The position numbers and the translations under genes were made by a program. DNA of 64,000 nt from Rotaria sordida (taxonomy: Eukaryota > Rotifera > Eurotatoria > Philodinida > Philodinidae). Below the pieces are notes generated by a model, which worked only from the letters and a program-made list of their open reading frames with translations, was not told where the DNA came from and searched no databases. The stretch's first letter is position 1. Every line of letters begins with the position of its first letter. Where the stretch lies: positions 62,001 to 126,000 of the forward strand of contig CAJNOL010000122.1 in NCBI GenBank assembly GCA_905250125.1, written 5' to 3'. Shown here in pieces: positions 46,748-59,973 of the stretch.

Positions 46748-48035
46748 CTAGACAAAAAAACAAGTTGTAATCAAATGTATTCTTATAAAAGAACACAGGT
46801 AGATGCTGTAACACACGTTCTTTTCCCTGTTTATCAACCATTATCGTATGACTTTTTTTTTGTGTGCCTAAACATGACACGCATACATCTTTTTTCCTCT
46901 ATTTCATTAGCACACAAAGTTCTTTTTTGGGCTTGTAAGAAATAGTAGGTCTATGAAACAAATGATAAATCTTGAGCAGGTCTATCTCATTGTTGCCTAC
47001 ATATCAGAGAGACTATAATCTTCTTTTTTCTTGTACTGTACTGTCAGTACTCGAAAGCGCGCATTCAAACAATTTCATCATCTTCTCTTCACGTGCTCTT
47101 GATGGTAGAGATGGTTTCGTATTTTGGCATTGTCATTTCAATTTGTGTATCATCACTATATGATTCCATTCATCTCAACATGGACTATCTATTGATATGT
47201 TTTTTAAAAAGATTCGAGCGGATTTCATTTTTTTTTCTTATCAAAAAAAGACCAGCCGTCAACAGAATTTCTTTCTGTTCTGAATTCTGCCGAAGCCATA
47301 TACGATATATATTGAGCTAATAAAGATGAGTTGGTGCGTGGTATCTCAACTAAGACAGATCATCATCATTTTTATATTAACCGAAATCTTTATTCAAGAG
47401 CTACATGCTCATATGAAATGAGCACAAATGAATCTTGTCTGATTAATAATTTAATTATATCAACTATTGTATTATTTTTGCCTAAGAAAACAGCGTATAG
47501 AAGTACAATTATATGCCAATGGTTAGTAAATTTCATACTACAGTGCTAAAATGAGTTCAAAGAGGATCTCTAAAAATTGTACAATCATTCACTTTTTGCC
47601 TTCCCGCGCAATCGTTTTTCCCTCGACTAGAGGGAGGATCATATGAAATAAAATGAGTTTGTGTAGTTGCTAAGACTAGCTAAAGTTAATTAATGCTACG
47701 TGAAGTTAATTAAGACTAGTTAGCACATTCGCGACGATGTTGCTCACCAGTGAGTCCCAGTCAATTTTGACAAGAAACTTGGTTGAGAGGAGCTTCCTTT
47801 CTCTTTTTCTTCGACAGAATTTTATTTCTTATGTGTCATCTGCTTTACTTTTTTTTTCTTGAAAATCAGTCATTGCATAGCGTGATGTTTCTCGTTAAAA
47901 CAATCAAGATGAAGAAAATTGTCACAATTAGAACAGAAAGTTTTTATTTTCTTTGCTGTCACATACTCGCTTCTCTTGTTTGTTGTTCGCTGCTGATTGA
48001 CTTCTTGATTGTTATCTAGGACCAATTTTCAGCTT
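46748..48035. other. Intergenic, upstream of the monooxygenase
   Basis: Several ORFs of 60-78 codons occur but none has a recognisable motif or splice context. Two copies of AAGTTAATTAA lie within an imperfect palindrome at about 47,667-47,722. Confidence 0.4.
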
Positions 48036-48039
48036 ATCG

Positions 48040-48450
48040 ACTCACATATCAATGACTAAAAATCGCACAAGACTTTCATGAAACGGTAGAATGATCATAC
48101 CGTTTTGGAATAGGTCTCCTTGTAAATCAAGTAGTTGATATCGATTAGCTTCACAAACCACCAGACTAATAATTTCGTCAATGATGAAATGTCAATAGTG
48201 ATCAATAGGATTGTTTGCATTATGTTCCAATTTTGGCGTTACTTCTTCGACGATTCTATGATTATCCTAGATCTCAGCATTCGATTCTGATTCTATTTGA
48301 TTTCAGACTTGTAAATCTACGTCATCATCAACAAATTCTTCCTCGGAGTTAGTAAATTCAAACTGCATTCTAGAGAAGTCATCATCATCCAAAGCACCCA
48401 CATCACTAGATAAATTATCACTGTCTTCTAGATCAGTTTCGTCAAACGAT
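48040..48450 (-). pseudogene. piggyBac-type transposase relic (N-terminal part)
   Basis: On the minus strand an acidic stretch (FDETDLEDSDNLSSD..., EEEFVDDDVD) is followed after a stop by NPIDHY, a stop codon, then HFIIDEIISLVVCEANRYQ. The latter matches the PxDxF...DE...IVxETNRY pattern at the start of piggyBac (DDE_Tnp_1_7) transposases. Two in-frame stops and no downstream catalytic part were seen, so this is a dead fragment. Confidence 0.55.
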
Positions 48451-51199
48451 ATGTAAATCAACACAAAATTTCAGCTGTTTTTTACACATCACAGAGGAAA
48501 GAATCAGAGATAATACTACAAAAAGAATGCGACAGAAAAAAACATCGAAACTTCATTTCTTTTATCTTGTTTCTATCACACAATTCATAAGAAAGAGAAA
48601 AACAAACTTCAGTAATTACTCAGTCCAATATAGAAGATTGCTTATATGATAGTACAAAGAGGAAAAAGAAGAGCTTGCAGCACATATTAAAAAGGCCAAG
48701 TAGTACATTTATCAGAAGATGAATGCATATGAAAATGAATTTGTTAAAACTATTTTTTGAGAAAATCGAATCGCCGCGAATATGTTAAAAAAATAATTCG
48801 AAAAATAGAACATATATCGTCATTGTAAGTTTCTTTTTTCTAACGATCAACTATGCCTTATACAGAGAAGAAATTAAATCAGTTCATCTCTTTCTCCTAA
48901 CCAAATTGAATCAATTCCATCTTTGACGTAGACGAAACTATTATAGTTTAAGTGTAGAAGGCAGTCAGATTCAATATGCAACAAGAAACAGTGTATGGAC
49001 GAGCTTCACACGAAGATCGCAGGATTGAACGGTATAAATGCTGGAATAAGCAAAACACTTAGATTCTTTAATAGTCTATTCTAATGAGTAGCCCATAAAA
49101 AATGACGGTTTTTTTACTTTCTTAATATCTTGTCTAGTTTTCATAGATTCAGACTGAACTTTGTTTTCAAAAAAATCAGCATTTAATTCTCTAAAAAAAA
49201 CATATACAAATGGGTATTCTAGAGATAAAAATAAGCAAAGTAATTACTATATTAATACTGCGGATATGCAACATGAACCACTTCCAAGTACATGAATACA
49301 AGAGAACTATATTTTGTGCTTGAAAGTTGTTGATGTTGCATGTTCGTAATATTACTACAATATCTCTTCTACTTCTATCTCTGTGATATCAATTTGTATA
49401 TGGTTTTGTAGAGAATTAAACGATTCTTTATGGACCACCTGTTATTTATCTCGTTGTTGTAATTCATTTCCGCAATAATCAATCAAAGAAAACTATTATT
49501 TTAGCAAAAGAGAATTGATAGACAAGAAAATTAATGTAGTTCCTTGACGGCATTTTGAAATCTTTTGTTTTTGTATTTTTTGGTTTTGGGAAAAGTTATT
49601 CTAAAATTTTTTCATTTGAAAAAGTCAATAATATTCTTTCCGACATAATAATCATGAACTTCAGATAGAAAGATAAATACAATATTTGAAAGTATGCACT
49701 CGACATTGAATAAAATACATTGATTCATTCTCGTCATTATTGGTAAGTTAAGGCTTCTATTTATAATAAAAAATTCTTTTCATCTGCTTTTTTTATCACC
49801 GTCATGACTTCCAAGTAATCCCCGCTAATAAAGATATACTGAACAATAAAACATAGTGAAGAAATTTTTCTAAATGTTTTTTGCTTACTTGAGCATGAAA
49901 GAAAACCATTTTATTTCTATTCTGGATGAAGAATTACTCAGCTTTTGTTTGAATTTACAGTTCTTGTGAGATAAAATCTCAAACTGTCATTTTTATAAGA
50001 ACACGCATTGCACACGCAAACAACTATAGATGACATGAATAAATTGTTTGACTGACATTTGTGAGTATTTTTCTTTTCTTTTTTTTTAATAGTTGGTGTT
50101 TTTACAAATATGTGTCTCTCCATCTGATTTAATGTGCAGTATGTACTGGTATATAGGATTGAATATTAAGATCATCAAACACATTTAAATATATAATTAA
50201 TAAGTATAACTTTTGTATCACCAGTTATACGATAGAAGGTTAAACAAAGGACTGATACATTCTCTGTTATTTTTTATGTTTTTGCCTTTCTATATTTTTC
50301 TCTATTGTTCATTTGATTCAACTTTTTACAAATGTTATTCTATCGACTTCGAAACTGTATGCCAAATCAACTATCAAAAAAAGAATAATTTTTTCCGCTA
50401 AATGAATGAAAATAAAAATGAAAGAAAAAGAAAATTTATGTATGCAGTATTGATTGAGGTCCTTGGAGTTATATGAAAATGCGACAATATGTGACAGCTT
50501 GTCTAAATGATAGTTAATAAAGTAACAAAATTTCAAAACGTTGTGTTTCAAATAGAATAAAATTTTTCATATTCAAATAATTTACTTTTCTAAATAATTG
50601 TTTTATAATTAGTTTATGTTAAAGGAAATTAAGAAAGAAACAAAACTTATTATAGTTATTTATATAGGCCTGTTGAGGCAAAAGAATGATGAGATGTTTT
50701 TATAATTATTTATCTGTTGTCTATATTTATTCCCTTGTTGTAAGTCTTGATTTCTTTCTTTTTTTGTGTGATTTGATTTCGAGTGAGATGCACGCTTTTG
50801 TTGACGAAAACAATACGATCGTATATGACAAGAGAAAATTAATTACGTGCAGATCAGATAGACAGAGTTATTAGACAGAGAAGATCACGCGATCTAATTG
50901 AGAATGAAAGCATACATCTAGTTTTTCTTAAATATTTCAATGATGATGAAAGTAAATTAACGTATAATATCGAAGAAAATTCTATGACTTGATTAACTGT
51001 CATAATATATATATATATATAGGCTTATCATTAGTAAGCCTAATTGTTTTTCATAGTTATAGATAAATTCAGACTTTATGACTTTGTTTTTTTTTTCAAT
51101 GACAAGAAAAAGAAATTCTTTTTTTCTTTTCATTCTACTGTTTTAGATGAGACATATACAGAAAATTTGTTATTGACAGCATATTATAATCGAATATTA
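48451..51199. other. Intergenic, upstream of the GPCR
   Basis: No gene recognised. An acceptor-like TTTTAG at 51,143-51,148 just before the GPCR start suggests a non-coding first exon somewhere in this stretch. Confidence 0.4.
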
Positions 51200-54100
51200 A
51201 TGGACCATATGATGACTGTCAATGATAGTAACGCGACAACACAATCAATTGAATGGATTCCTGGTTTACAATTAGTAGCTTGTATTTTTTATAGTATAAT
51301 ACTTTTAGTTGGTGTTACCGGTAATATTTTAGTTATTGTTATTGTAATGAAATATCCACATATGCGCAACGCAACTAATTATCTTTTGACAAATTTATCT
51401 GCTGCCGATCTATTTCTTTTATTATTTTGCACAGCTGACGGTTATCAACATTTGTACGGAAAAGATAAACATCGTTTGGGCAATTTTATGTGTATGTAAA
51501 CAATAAAAAAATAAACTACACAGTTCTTTTAAAAAAACAAAAAAAGAAATTATATTTCTTTTCAGGTCGATTTAGTCCATTTGTTCAAAATATAACAGCA
51601 ACATGTTCTGTTCTAACAATTATGGCAATTAGTTATGAACGATATGTTGCGATTTGTCAACCGTTAAAAGTAAGTGAATACTTTTAAAAAAAAATATTTT
51701 TAAAGAAAATATTGTCGTATAGACAAACCCTCTTCATTTAACTTTATTTCGAACATTACCAACAGTTGTTCTCTTTTGGTTTGTTTCTTGTCTAATTTCA
51801 ATTCCTTTTTTTACATTTACCAATACGGATATAGTGGAAGCAACCTATGATGAATTCATTATATCATGTAATATAAAAATTCTTCCGTTTCATTTTTATT
51901 CGCTTCAATGTTTCTTTTTTTTTGAAAAAATTTTCTACAGGTTTTACACGATTTCCTTTATCATGGGCGACTTGGTATCTTATACCATGCACATTAATCA
52001 TTTATTTAATCATTTTAATTATGCTGTGCTATTGGCATTATTCTATTTGCTGTATGCTATTTAATCGTGAATCTCTTTTACGTGACAATACAATTGTAAC
52101 ACGTTATCGACGACAAGTAGCACAATTACTTATTGCTTTAATAGTTTCATTTTTTGTGCTCATTTTACCACATAAAATTTGGGGTATCATACAACCACGA
52201 TTAAGTCTCGAACAATTTCATGAGCTTGGATTTCGTCGTCATTCATTTCTTATTATTGTTACACGTTCTTTACTTTATCTTAATTCAGCTGTAAGTTTTA
52301 TTGAAATCATAAAAGAAATTTTATGATTCAACGAGAGAAAGAAAAAAAAGTTGGTGTAAACAAAGTAAATTGTTTTTTACTTCTGTTAATGTTAAACGTA
52401 GTGAAATTATTTCTGCATATTTATTTTCAAAGCTTCTCTTACCAGGAAATATTCTCAAATGTCTTTTTCGATTTCAATGAAAACTCTGAAAGGATTTGAG
52501 TTGCTATATTTTCCTTCAAAAATTATTAATATTTTTATTTGATCCCTATAGTGTATAGTATACAATATTAAAAAATCCATCATTCAATCTTTTAGTTCTT
52601 TTACTTGTCAATTTATAGAGTCTCGCTTTCTGAAGGAAGATCATACAGTAAACTACTTTACGTAAAAACATCCGTTTTCATTATATATATATTTTAAATG
52701 ACTATAATGTCAATTATCAAACACGCTAAATCATATCTTCCATAGAAGATCAGCAGCTATTTATACATATCTCATGATAGAATGTATGAAAAATACCAGT
52801 AAAACCAGTAGGAAAAATCACAAGTGTGTAGTCATACTAGAAACACAGAGTATCAACGATAGTGGAAATAGATCTGTTTTACATGAAGCAGTGTACTGTA
52901 TGATCTTTTTTCAGAAAACAAAATGCTACAATTTGTCAAGAAAAAGAACTCAAAGATTGAAATTTATGTCAAGATAATAGATGTCAAACAACATCATAAA
53001 AACTGTTTCCTCACCTATAGTTTGCATGTTAATTGATTGACAGATTTTTTCTTCAATATAGCATGTCGTGCACTTTAGTGATAAAATAAAAAATATGGAT
53101 AACTTTTGAAGGAAAAGATAGAATTCTAAATATTTTAAGAGTTTTTACTAGGACACTATATCGTATCTATAGACAAAAAAATCATTGAAATCGGAGAGAT
53201 ACATCTGGAGAGATTCCATCGTTAGTCAATAAGACAAAAAGAAAAGTACGTGAGATAAATTGAAGATAACAAAGTTCCTCTTATGGACTTTGATGTTTTT
53301 TTTTATATTACACTAACAATCACAGACTTTTCTTATTATTATAATTAATATGAATGTTGTTGATATATTCTTTTTTTAAATTGTCATGACTAGATTTTAT
53401 AAAAATCTATTACTTCATTGCATATATTGAATTATTGAGTAAATCGTGTTTTGCTAATTAAGGATATTCCCGCCCCCGTTTGTAACCCAAAATTTTTGGT
53501 TTGTGTGGCCATTGTATAGTCTGAAATAATATCTATCTACTGAGTACATATTGTGATTTAAAAAGTGTCTTTAAACCTTAAAAAATACGAGAAGAAATCA
53601 AATTAGTGAAAACCATACATTGTTTCACATTTTTTCTGAAAATAAATTTTTGAACAGACAAATTGTAGTTTTTCTCGAAGATTCTTCGACCGATTGAGCT
53701 GAAATTTTTTGTGTGATAACTATGGTCAATTCAGTGTATGTATTGTTTCTTCTTAAAAAAATGTTCTGGTGATTGTTGGCGAGTCTAATAAAATTTTCTC
53801 TAAGCAAAAAAAATATTTTTTTGCACAAGTCTTCCAGTATTTTAGTTTTTCTAAGCGAAAGAAACAATCTTTTTCAAAGAAAAAAAAAACACATCGATTC
53901 GGTCCTAATTGTTACAAAAAAGATTCAGCTATAAAAAATGAATTATAGCTGCTTACGGTGGCATGATGAGAACTTCAGATTATTTTAGGCTCTCACGATC
54001 CCTATACTTTATAGAAGGAAGCATCCGAGAATTCTGAGACTATCATAACTTTTGTTCTACTAGTCGAGATCTGTTCACCGTGAAAGTTTCAGAATCTTTA

Positions 54101-54774
54101 GTCGAGCTGTTCTTGAGAAATCTAGGAAAGGAGAGTAGGTGTCCTTAAGTAAAATATTTCTGTCAACTGTATATTTTTTTAAAAACTTAATTCGATTCAA
54201 TATAAAAGTCATTAAATTAACTAGCATTGCTTTCCTTGTAAAATAACTACAGAAATAAGCGGGGCTATTCCGCACTCTAGCGCATGTTGCATCATCTTCA
54301 TGATTCTACTACTGAAGAGACGATTTTGTGCTTTCGAAACGTATTCATCGAACAAGAAAAGAAAGAGAGACAGTCACATCTATCTCTAGCATGCATAAAG
54401 ATGTACTTATACAATCCTCTGATGGACAACAAAGTTTTTTATTTTCGTTGTTTGATTAATAGATCAATCCAATACTTTATTCTATCATGTCAACAAAATT
54501 CCGTCAAAGTTTCAGCCGTCTTTGTGGTGGATGTGATGCGTCATCAAAAGGTCAACATGCATCAGCTGTACTATTTTGCAATGGATATTCAATGCGGCCA
54601 ATATTAATTAGCACAAACAGAGATGGTCTTCGTGGTACAGTATCAACAACAACAACAACTAGATTACCATATCATTCAACACATATTAGTCAATTACAAG
54701 AAAAAAAAACACTACTAACTAATAATACTCCAACACCAGTTGCAACCAGTAATAAAAAATTTATTTTTCCTTAG
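51200..54774 (+). CDS. Class A (rhodopsin-like) peptide-type GPCR, complete
   Basis: Five exons: 51200-51491, 51566-51669, 51723-51867, 51941-52290 and 54463-54774. All phases agree and give 400 aa. The N-terminus carries NDS and NAT glycosylation sites. TM1 has GNILVIVIV, TM2 NLSAADLFLLLF, the conserved Cys is in GNFMC, TM3 ends with ERY, and TM7 is LNSA joined to INPILY across a 2.17-kb intron. The tail MSTKFRQSFSRLCGGCD suits helix 8 with palmitoylated Cys, followed by a Thr/Ser-rich end. TM6 reads SFFVLILPHKIW, so the usual CWxP toggle Trp is Ile. By eye the TM1-2 and TM7-helix 8 blocks are nearest to thyrotropin-releasing-hormone or secretagogue receptors; the ligand is unknown. The start at 51200 is chosen because an upstream frame is closed and an acceptor precedes it. 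AATAAA overlaps the end (54777-54782). Confidence 0.88.
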
Positions 54775-54782
54775 TGAATAAA

Positions 54783-57084
54783 AAAAATCATAAAACAGTA
54801 AATTTTATTTTATATTTATCGTATTTATTAAAGTATATATTCTTGTCATATATATATATATTGACATGTAAATTAAAATAAATATTATATAAATAAGTCA
54901 TCGAATGAGTTAATCGAAAGAATGAATATCATCAATCAAATATGAAGTATTTGAATTTTGTTGACGAGCACGATTTAATGGAAAAATAATAATTCATTTT
55001 ACTGCTAATGAATTTCATGCAGCAATGTGGAATTTTTCTTCGGCATATTTTTAAAGATATTTCGATAGTTGTTAACTTTTATAAGAGTAAAATATTAAAT
55101 AAAATTTGATTTCTTATGAATTTGCTTTTGTTTTCTCTATAACACAGACTTTTGGAAAGAGAAATCAACAAGACTTGCTATTTTAACAAGATAGAGTTTT
55201 ATAATTAATTGACTTGATAAATCATAACAAAATCACTGATTTCAACCACATGAGTTATTACCTTCACTATTGATCTTTTTACTTGGGTATAAAAGAAATG
55301 TGTCAGTATTCTTGATACATTTATCGGTTGTTTCCATTTTTTTCTCCAAATGTATAATCATCGAAGTTGAATTCCTTGTGATTGATCATGGGATGAGTAT
55401 ATTTAAATCAACAGCAAAGTGATTAATTGAATGAGCATCGAAATAGTTAATTAGATTACAGCGAAATACAATAAACACATAAGAATATGAGTACTATATT
55501 GTGGAAATCCTTTAGTTATTATCTTTAATACTTTTGATTTTTTTTTTCTACCAAAAAACGACATTTATTTGACAAATTTCTACAATTTAAAGAAGAGAAT
55601 AGCTTGCTATATATGATCAAGAACCCTTCGATAATTAATATTGATATCAAAGTTTGACAAATCGATAGCCATATTACTTTTCATTTTCTAATAAATCAGC
55701 AGGATCCAAGTAAATGAAGGATATTTTAGATGGAATTCTGATTGTTCTAGCAGTACTAAATACGAAAGGAAATTCGAAGTTTAATTTACATCTGATAATA
55801 GTAAAGTATGATTGAAATTCTTTTGTTTTTTCTTGAAGAATATTTATAATAATATATATACTTTCACAACTCCATCTCCATTGGACTATAACAATTATAG
55901 TGTGTGTTCTTTAGTTGCTTTTATTATGCAAATACGTAGTAACAACAACAAGAAGTATCTCCCAGAGATGTGCACTGCATCTTAATCATTTCAGCTGTTG
56001 AATTCTTTTGAAAATATCGTTGCTTTCATTGTCTCATTCTGACACTCATTTTTTTTAATGTTGATTAAAAATTATCTCGATTATAAATTGACCTAAATCA
56101 AAACTTAGTGAATTTCACTGTGATGAGCATAGTATCACTTTGAACTTAAACTTGCCAAAATTTAATCTCCAAATAGTTTAAGATGGAAACGGGCATTCTA
56201 TAGATATATGTATTGACGTCTGGTTAAATCTTACCTAAATAAATATCCTTTCCTAGTAGTTTCAACATTATATTGTTATTCAGAAATGAAATATTACTCC
56301 AAGAAAAAATTTCTCCAGTTAGCGTTAGGTGCGGTCTTGCATCTCCACACTCGTCATGTAAGGAGGGTTCGGAGTGGTCGTGCCGCTGGTCAAAAAGACT
56401 TTAGGGCAGTGATCATTACTGCCATTCTTCGTGCTGATTCCGACCTCGTTTTTTAAGCACAGCGCACATTTCTGGTACCTCTCAAATCCAATTGTTGTCT
56501 CTATGAAACGAGTTAAACCTTGCTTTTTTAGAAGATAAAGAATGAGTTAAGTCTATCTAACACTATTTATCTTCTATATGGATTTGTCTCAACTCAATTG
56601 ATTATGAAATCAATCATTTCATTTTGGACACTAAGTGATTTCTAGGTCAAATCGCCGCGAGGAATGTGTGTGGAATGAACCCATTTGTGATAAAAGTGAT
56701 CTTAGTTGTGAAGTGTAAAGATTCGTGTAAAGATGACTACATTGAAATGCCAACTCTCTTTGCAATTCTATAATATACTTGAATCATCAAAATGATAGCT
56801 CTCATCTTAATTTTTCATTCTCTTGTTCATTTCAAATAAAGAGAATAGAGCAAATCAATTCGTTCAACAAAATAAGGGAACCAATATGTAAAAGATGCTT
56901 GAGATTTGGGCTAATACTTAATTTTAATCATATAATTTGATAACAAGTGAATATGATGTTTTTAAATGACAAACAAATTTTCAGAAATATAAACTCAAAG
57001 TTAGAAAAAACATTTTTCTACTGCATATATTTCTCTTTAGATATATCTACATAAAAAAAAAAAGAAGATTTTTCATGAATTACT
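54783..57084. other. Intergenic stretch without recognised genes
   Basis: AT-rich, no long ORF. A patch at about 56,320-56,470 is clearly richer in G and C (GGTGCGGTCTTGCATC, GGAGTGGTCGTGCCGCTGG). I could not fit a tRNA or other known RNA fold to it. Confidence 0.4.
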
Positions 57085-58362
57085 TTTAAGACCACCCCGT
57101 CTCCCCCTCAAAAATTGATTTTCGCATTAAGACAAGGGAAACAGGCTGAAATTTTCAGGATATGTTGGGCCTATGGTGGAGAAGCTATGGTACAATTTTC
57201 AGCCCGATGTCACGTTATTTGACAGAGATATACACCGAAAAACGGTGAAAAATAACTGATTTTGTATCCAAAAGTTCTCCGTCCCGAATGCTTTGATATA
57301 TTAAAATTTTTTTTTGTTGAAAAGAGCGCATCAAGACGCAGAGCATGACGTTGTCTTTTTCTTACTAACCTCTTGATTTTTACGTGGATAAGGTCATTGA
57401 CAAGTTGAAGGCCTAAAAAGCTCTCTAAAAATGGTTTTTTTAAACATACGTGCCTATATTTATAAGAAAAGTAAACTTAATTCAAAAAAAGAACAACGTC
57501 ATGCTCTGCATCTTGACGCGCTCTTTCCAACAAAAAAATTTTAATATATCAAAGCATTCGGGATAGAAAACTTTTGGATACAAAATCATGAAACCATAAA
57601 TCGAGAAAAATCGAAAAACATTTTTCGAAGTAGATTTTTACAATTTTCTTCGCGCTTTTACGCATTTTTTGCGAGATTTGAAGAGAACAATCGTAAATTG
57701 TCGGTTTTTTTAAATATGTATAAATAAACTTCTTTTGAGACTTGCCGAACTTATTCTCCATGACATGAATATAGTAGATTTTGTGGTAGGTTATCATTTG
57801 CCCTAAATTGTGGTTCCATAAATTATTCTCTAAATAAGTTCCCTATTTGTCTCCCTAAATCAAATAATAAATTTCTAGTGACCAGAAAAGTATTTTTTCA
57901 TGCAACCTGAAGATGAGAGTGAAGAAAAGGATGTGTTGTTATATATATTTTCACCAAAAAAATCCCTAAATTAAGCTGCTCACCAGAAGTTTTTTGATTG
58001 ATTTAACAGCCATAAATAGGAAACTCATTTAGGGAGTAATTTAGGGAACTACAATTTAGGACAAATGATAATCATTTGGTTTGACTGAACATGTTATACT
58101 AAAATCTACTATGAGTTGTTTCAGCCTTGTTATTATTAAACAGTTTTGTTCACATATGATCATGTTGTATAAAAGACTTTTTAAATAAAGCTTTTTTTTT
58201 GTTGCCAACCAGTCATTTCAATTTCTCATTACTATTAAGCGCATTTAAATTTTTTTATATAGCATGATGAAGGTTATTAGAATGCCCATGCATTCATCTC
58301 AGTTGTCATTTTTTTAAAGAAAACTGACTTTTTTCGAGTCGGGGGGGGGGGGAGGGGTGGCC
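57085..58362. mobile_element. Composite non-autonomous element with nested inverted repeats
   Basis: The outer ends are inverted: AGACCACCCCGTCTCCCCC at 57,090 and a G-run plus GGGGTGGCCTTAA at 58,340-58,362. Inside, a hairpin has arms of about 100 bp at 57,257-57,365 and 57,490-57,595 (TATATTAAAATTTTTTT, then a GACGCAGAGCATGACGTTG-type block and its inverse). A second element sits at 57,793-58,077. No transposase is present, and ORFs inside are repeats of the same A/T-rich sequence. Confidence 0.6.
57793..58077. mobile_element. Nested MITE with ~55-bp inverted ends
   Basis: The left end TTATCATTTGCCCTAAATTG is mirrored on the right by CAATTTAGGACAAATGATAA, and the similarity continues inward through GTTCC and a CTAAATAAGTTCCC / GGAAACTCATTTAG pairing. 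About 285 bp, non-coding. Confidence 0.65.
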
Positions 58363-59880
58363 TTAATCAAATGATATACTATTTAAATATTCGTTTTACA
58401 AAATACACAGTGGATAACAACGTGGACATTTGGTGAAAAAATGAAAGTGATATTTTGTTTTCGTGATTTGAATAGTGTCCAATATACTTTGGCTAATGGC
58501 CAATTTTTCGGTTTAAAAGAATTATTCTAAATGTTTACAGCATTGGAAAAATCTTAGCCCAAAAAAATAGTCACATTTCTGTCATCTTAGAAAAAAGATA
58601 TTTTTTCCAACGAAAGTAGAAAGACCTAAGCAATAAATCGTGCAAATTCTGAAAATAAAGCTCTAACTCTATTGTTCTATAACAAAACTTTGTCGTAACA
58701 CTTTTCATGTTGGAAAAAGTATGCATTCTTTCTCAACTTAGGTTTTTTCGAAAAAATATGTTCAGCATAGTGAGTGCGCACACTTAAGCACAGCGCCAAA
58801 CCCCATGAAACTTTCATACAATGTTTTTCTCTGTCTGACACGTCTACTCAATTAGTATAAAGATGCTTCTGGACTGAGTGTCACAGATTTTCCAGGCTTT
58901 TCTCTGTTTTTTCCAGCTTAGAAACACCTCCAAACAAAAAAGTAGTCACATATTCGGAATCAACATAAGAAACTGCTAGAATAATGTGTCTTTCAATGGC
59001 TTTTAATTAAAATCACTGTTCAATAAAATCCAGCCATAGACGATAGTCACTACTACAGTATGTTTGTAGATAGTTGATTATTTCAAATTTGACGTGATCA
59101 GCTACATTGAAAAAAAAAGGAATGAGGTGATGATGAGTACTACAATATGTGATGCTGTGCTTTTTTTTTCTAGTCGGAGCTCTTGCTAGCAGCTTCTAAA
59201 GCATAGAAAATAAATTTATTTAGATATTCAATAAAAAATAGTTTCTAGATAGCCTTCTGGAAGGTTCTGAAAAGCCTTTCTAAACTTCACGTTGGTTTCT
59301 GTAAAACCAAAGATTTCTAGAAAATTCACATTCAAGTACCTCTGAGTTCTGTAAACCACTCCATAAGAAAGCGTACATGCGAAAAACTGTAAAAAGTATT
59401 TTTCCAGTGTATTGGAGTGTTTCAAAAACCAAATATCAATGTGCCTATCAAAAATTGCTCATTGTTAAATGTTCTAAACCTATGATTATTAGTGGCATCT
59501 ACTGACTAATTAAGCTTTAATTTAGAAAATTATACATAAAGTTTCTTGATTTTTTTGTTTATGATCTAAAAACAAGTCTAAATATTAGGTCAATAACTTT
59601 TCAAACATAATTTCTATACTTACTAATTCATTGTTGTCATAGTATTTAATTCAAGGATGACTGAAGGTAATGAAAATTGAGTTATCTCAAGTAGCTATTT
59701 ATTACCTTTCTCTATTGACTGATTAAAGATCAATAAAAAGAAAATTATATTTGCTAAAAGAAAAGTACTTTACAAAAAGAAAATCAATATTTCTATTCTC
59801 TTTAGACAGGTTTGTCATTTCTTGTTAACAATTATATATGGTAATTGACGAAACCATTCAATGATATAATTAATATTCTT

Positions 59881-59973
59881 ATGGCATCATCAAAATTTTC
59901 TAATTTTCGACAACAACTTCAAAATCATTTTCGTATCAATACAATCAGCCGAGAACATATTAATGACATACAG
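59881..59973 (+). CDS. Alternative first exon of the dynein heavy chain gene
   Basis: ATG at 59881 opens 31 codons (MASSKFSNFRQQLQNHFR ... HINDIQ) ending CAG before a GTGATT donor. Phase 0 is the same as the other first exon at 60859-60903, and both fit the exon starting at 60967 (CAACGTCTTCG). The peptide is amphipathic and basic. The link to the dynein gene is inferred from strand, distance and phase. Confidence 0.45.

Noticed and set aside
51021..51045. GGCTTATCATTAGTAAGCC as a spliced-leader relative
   Set aside because: Only the first seven bases agree; it is a simple short hairpin.
56340..56400. GGGTTCGGAGTGG as a tRNA B-box
   Set aside because: Does not match GGTTCGANNCC and has no matching A-box upstream.
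57549..57797. Minus-strand 82-codon ORF
   Set aside because: Falls in the hairpin arm and MITE end; no family resemblance.
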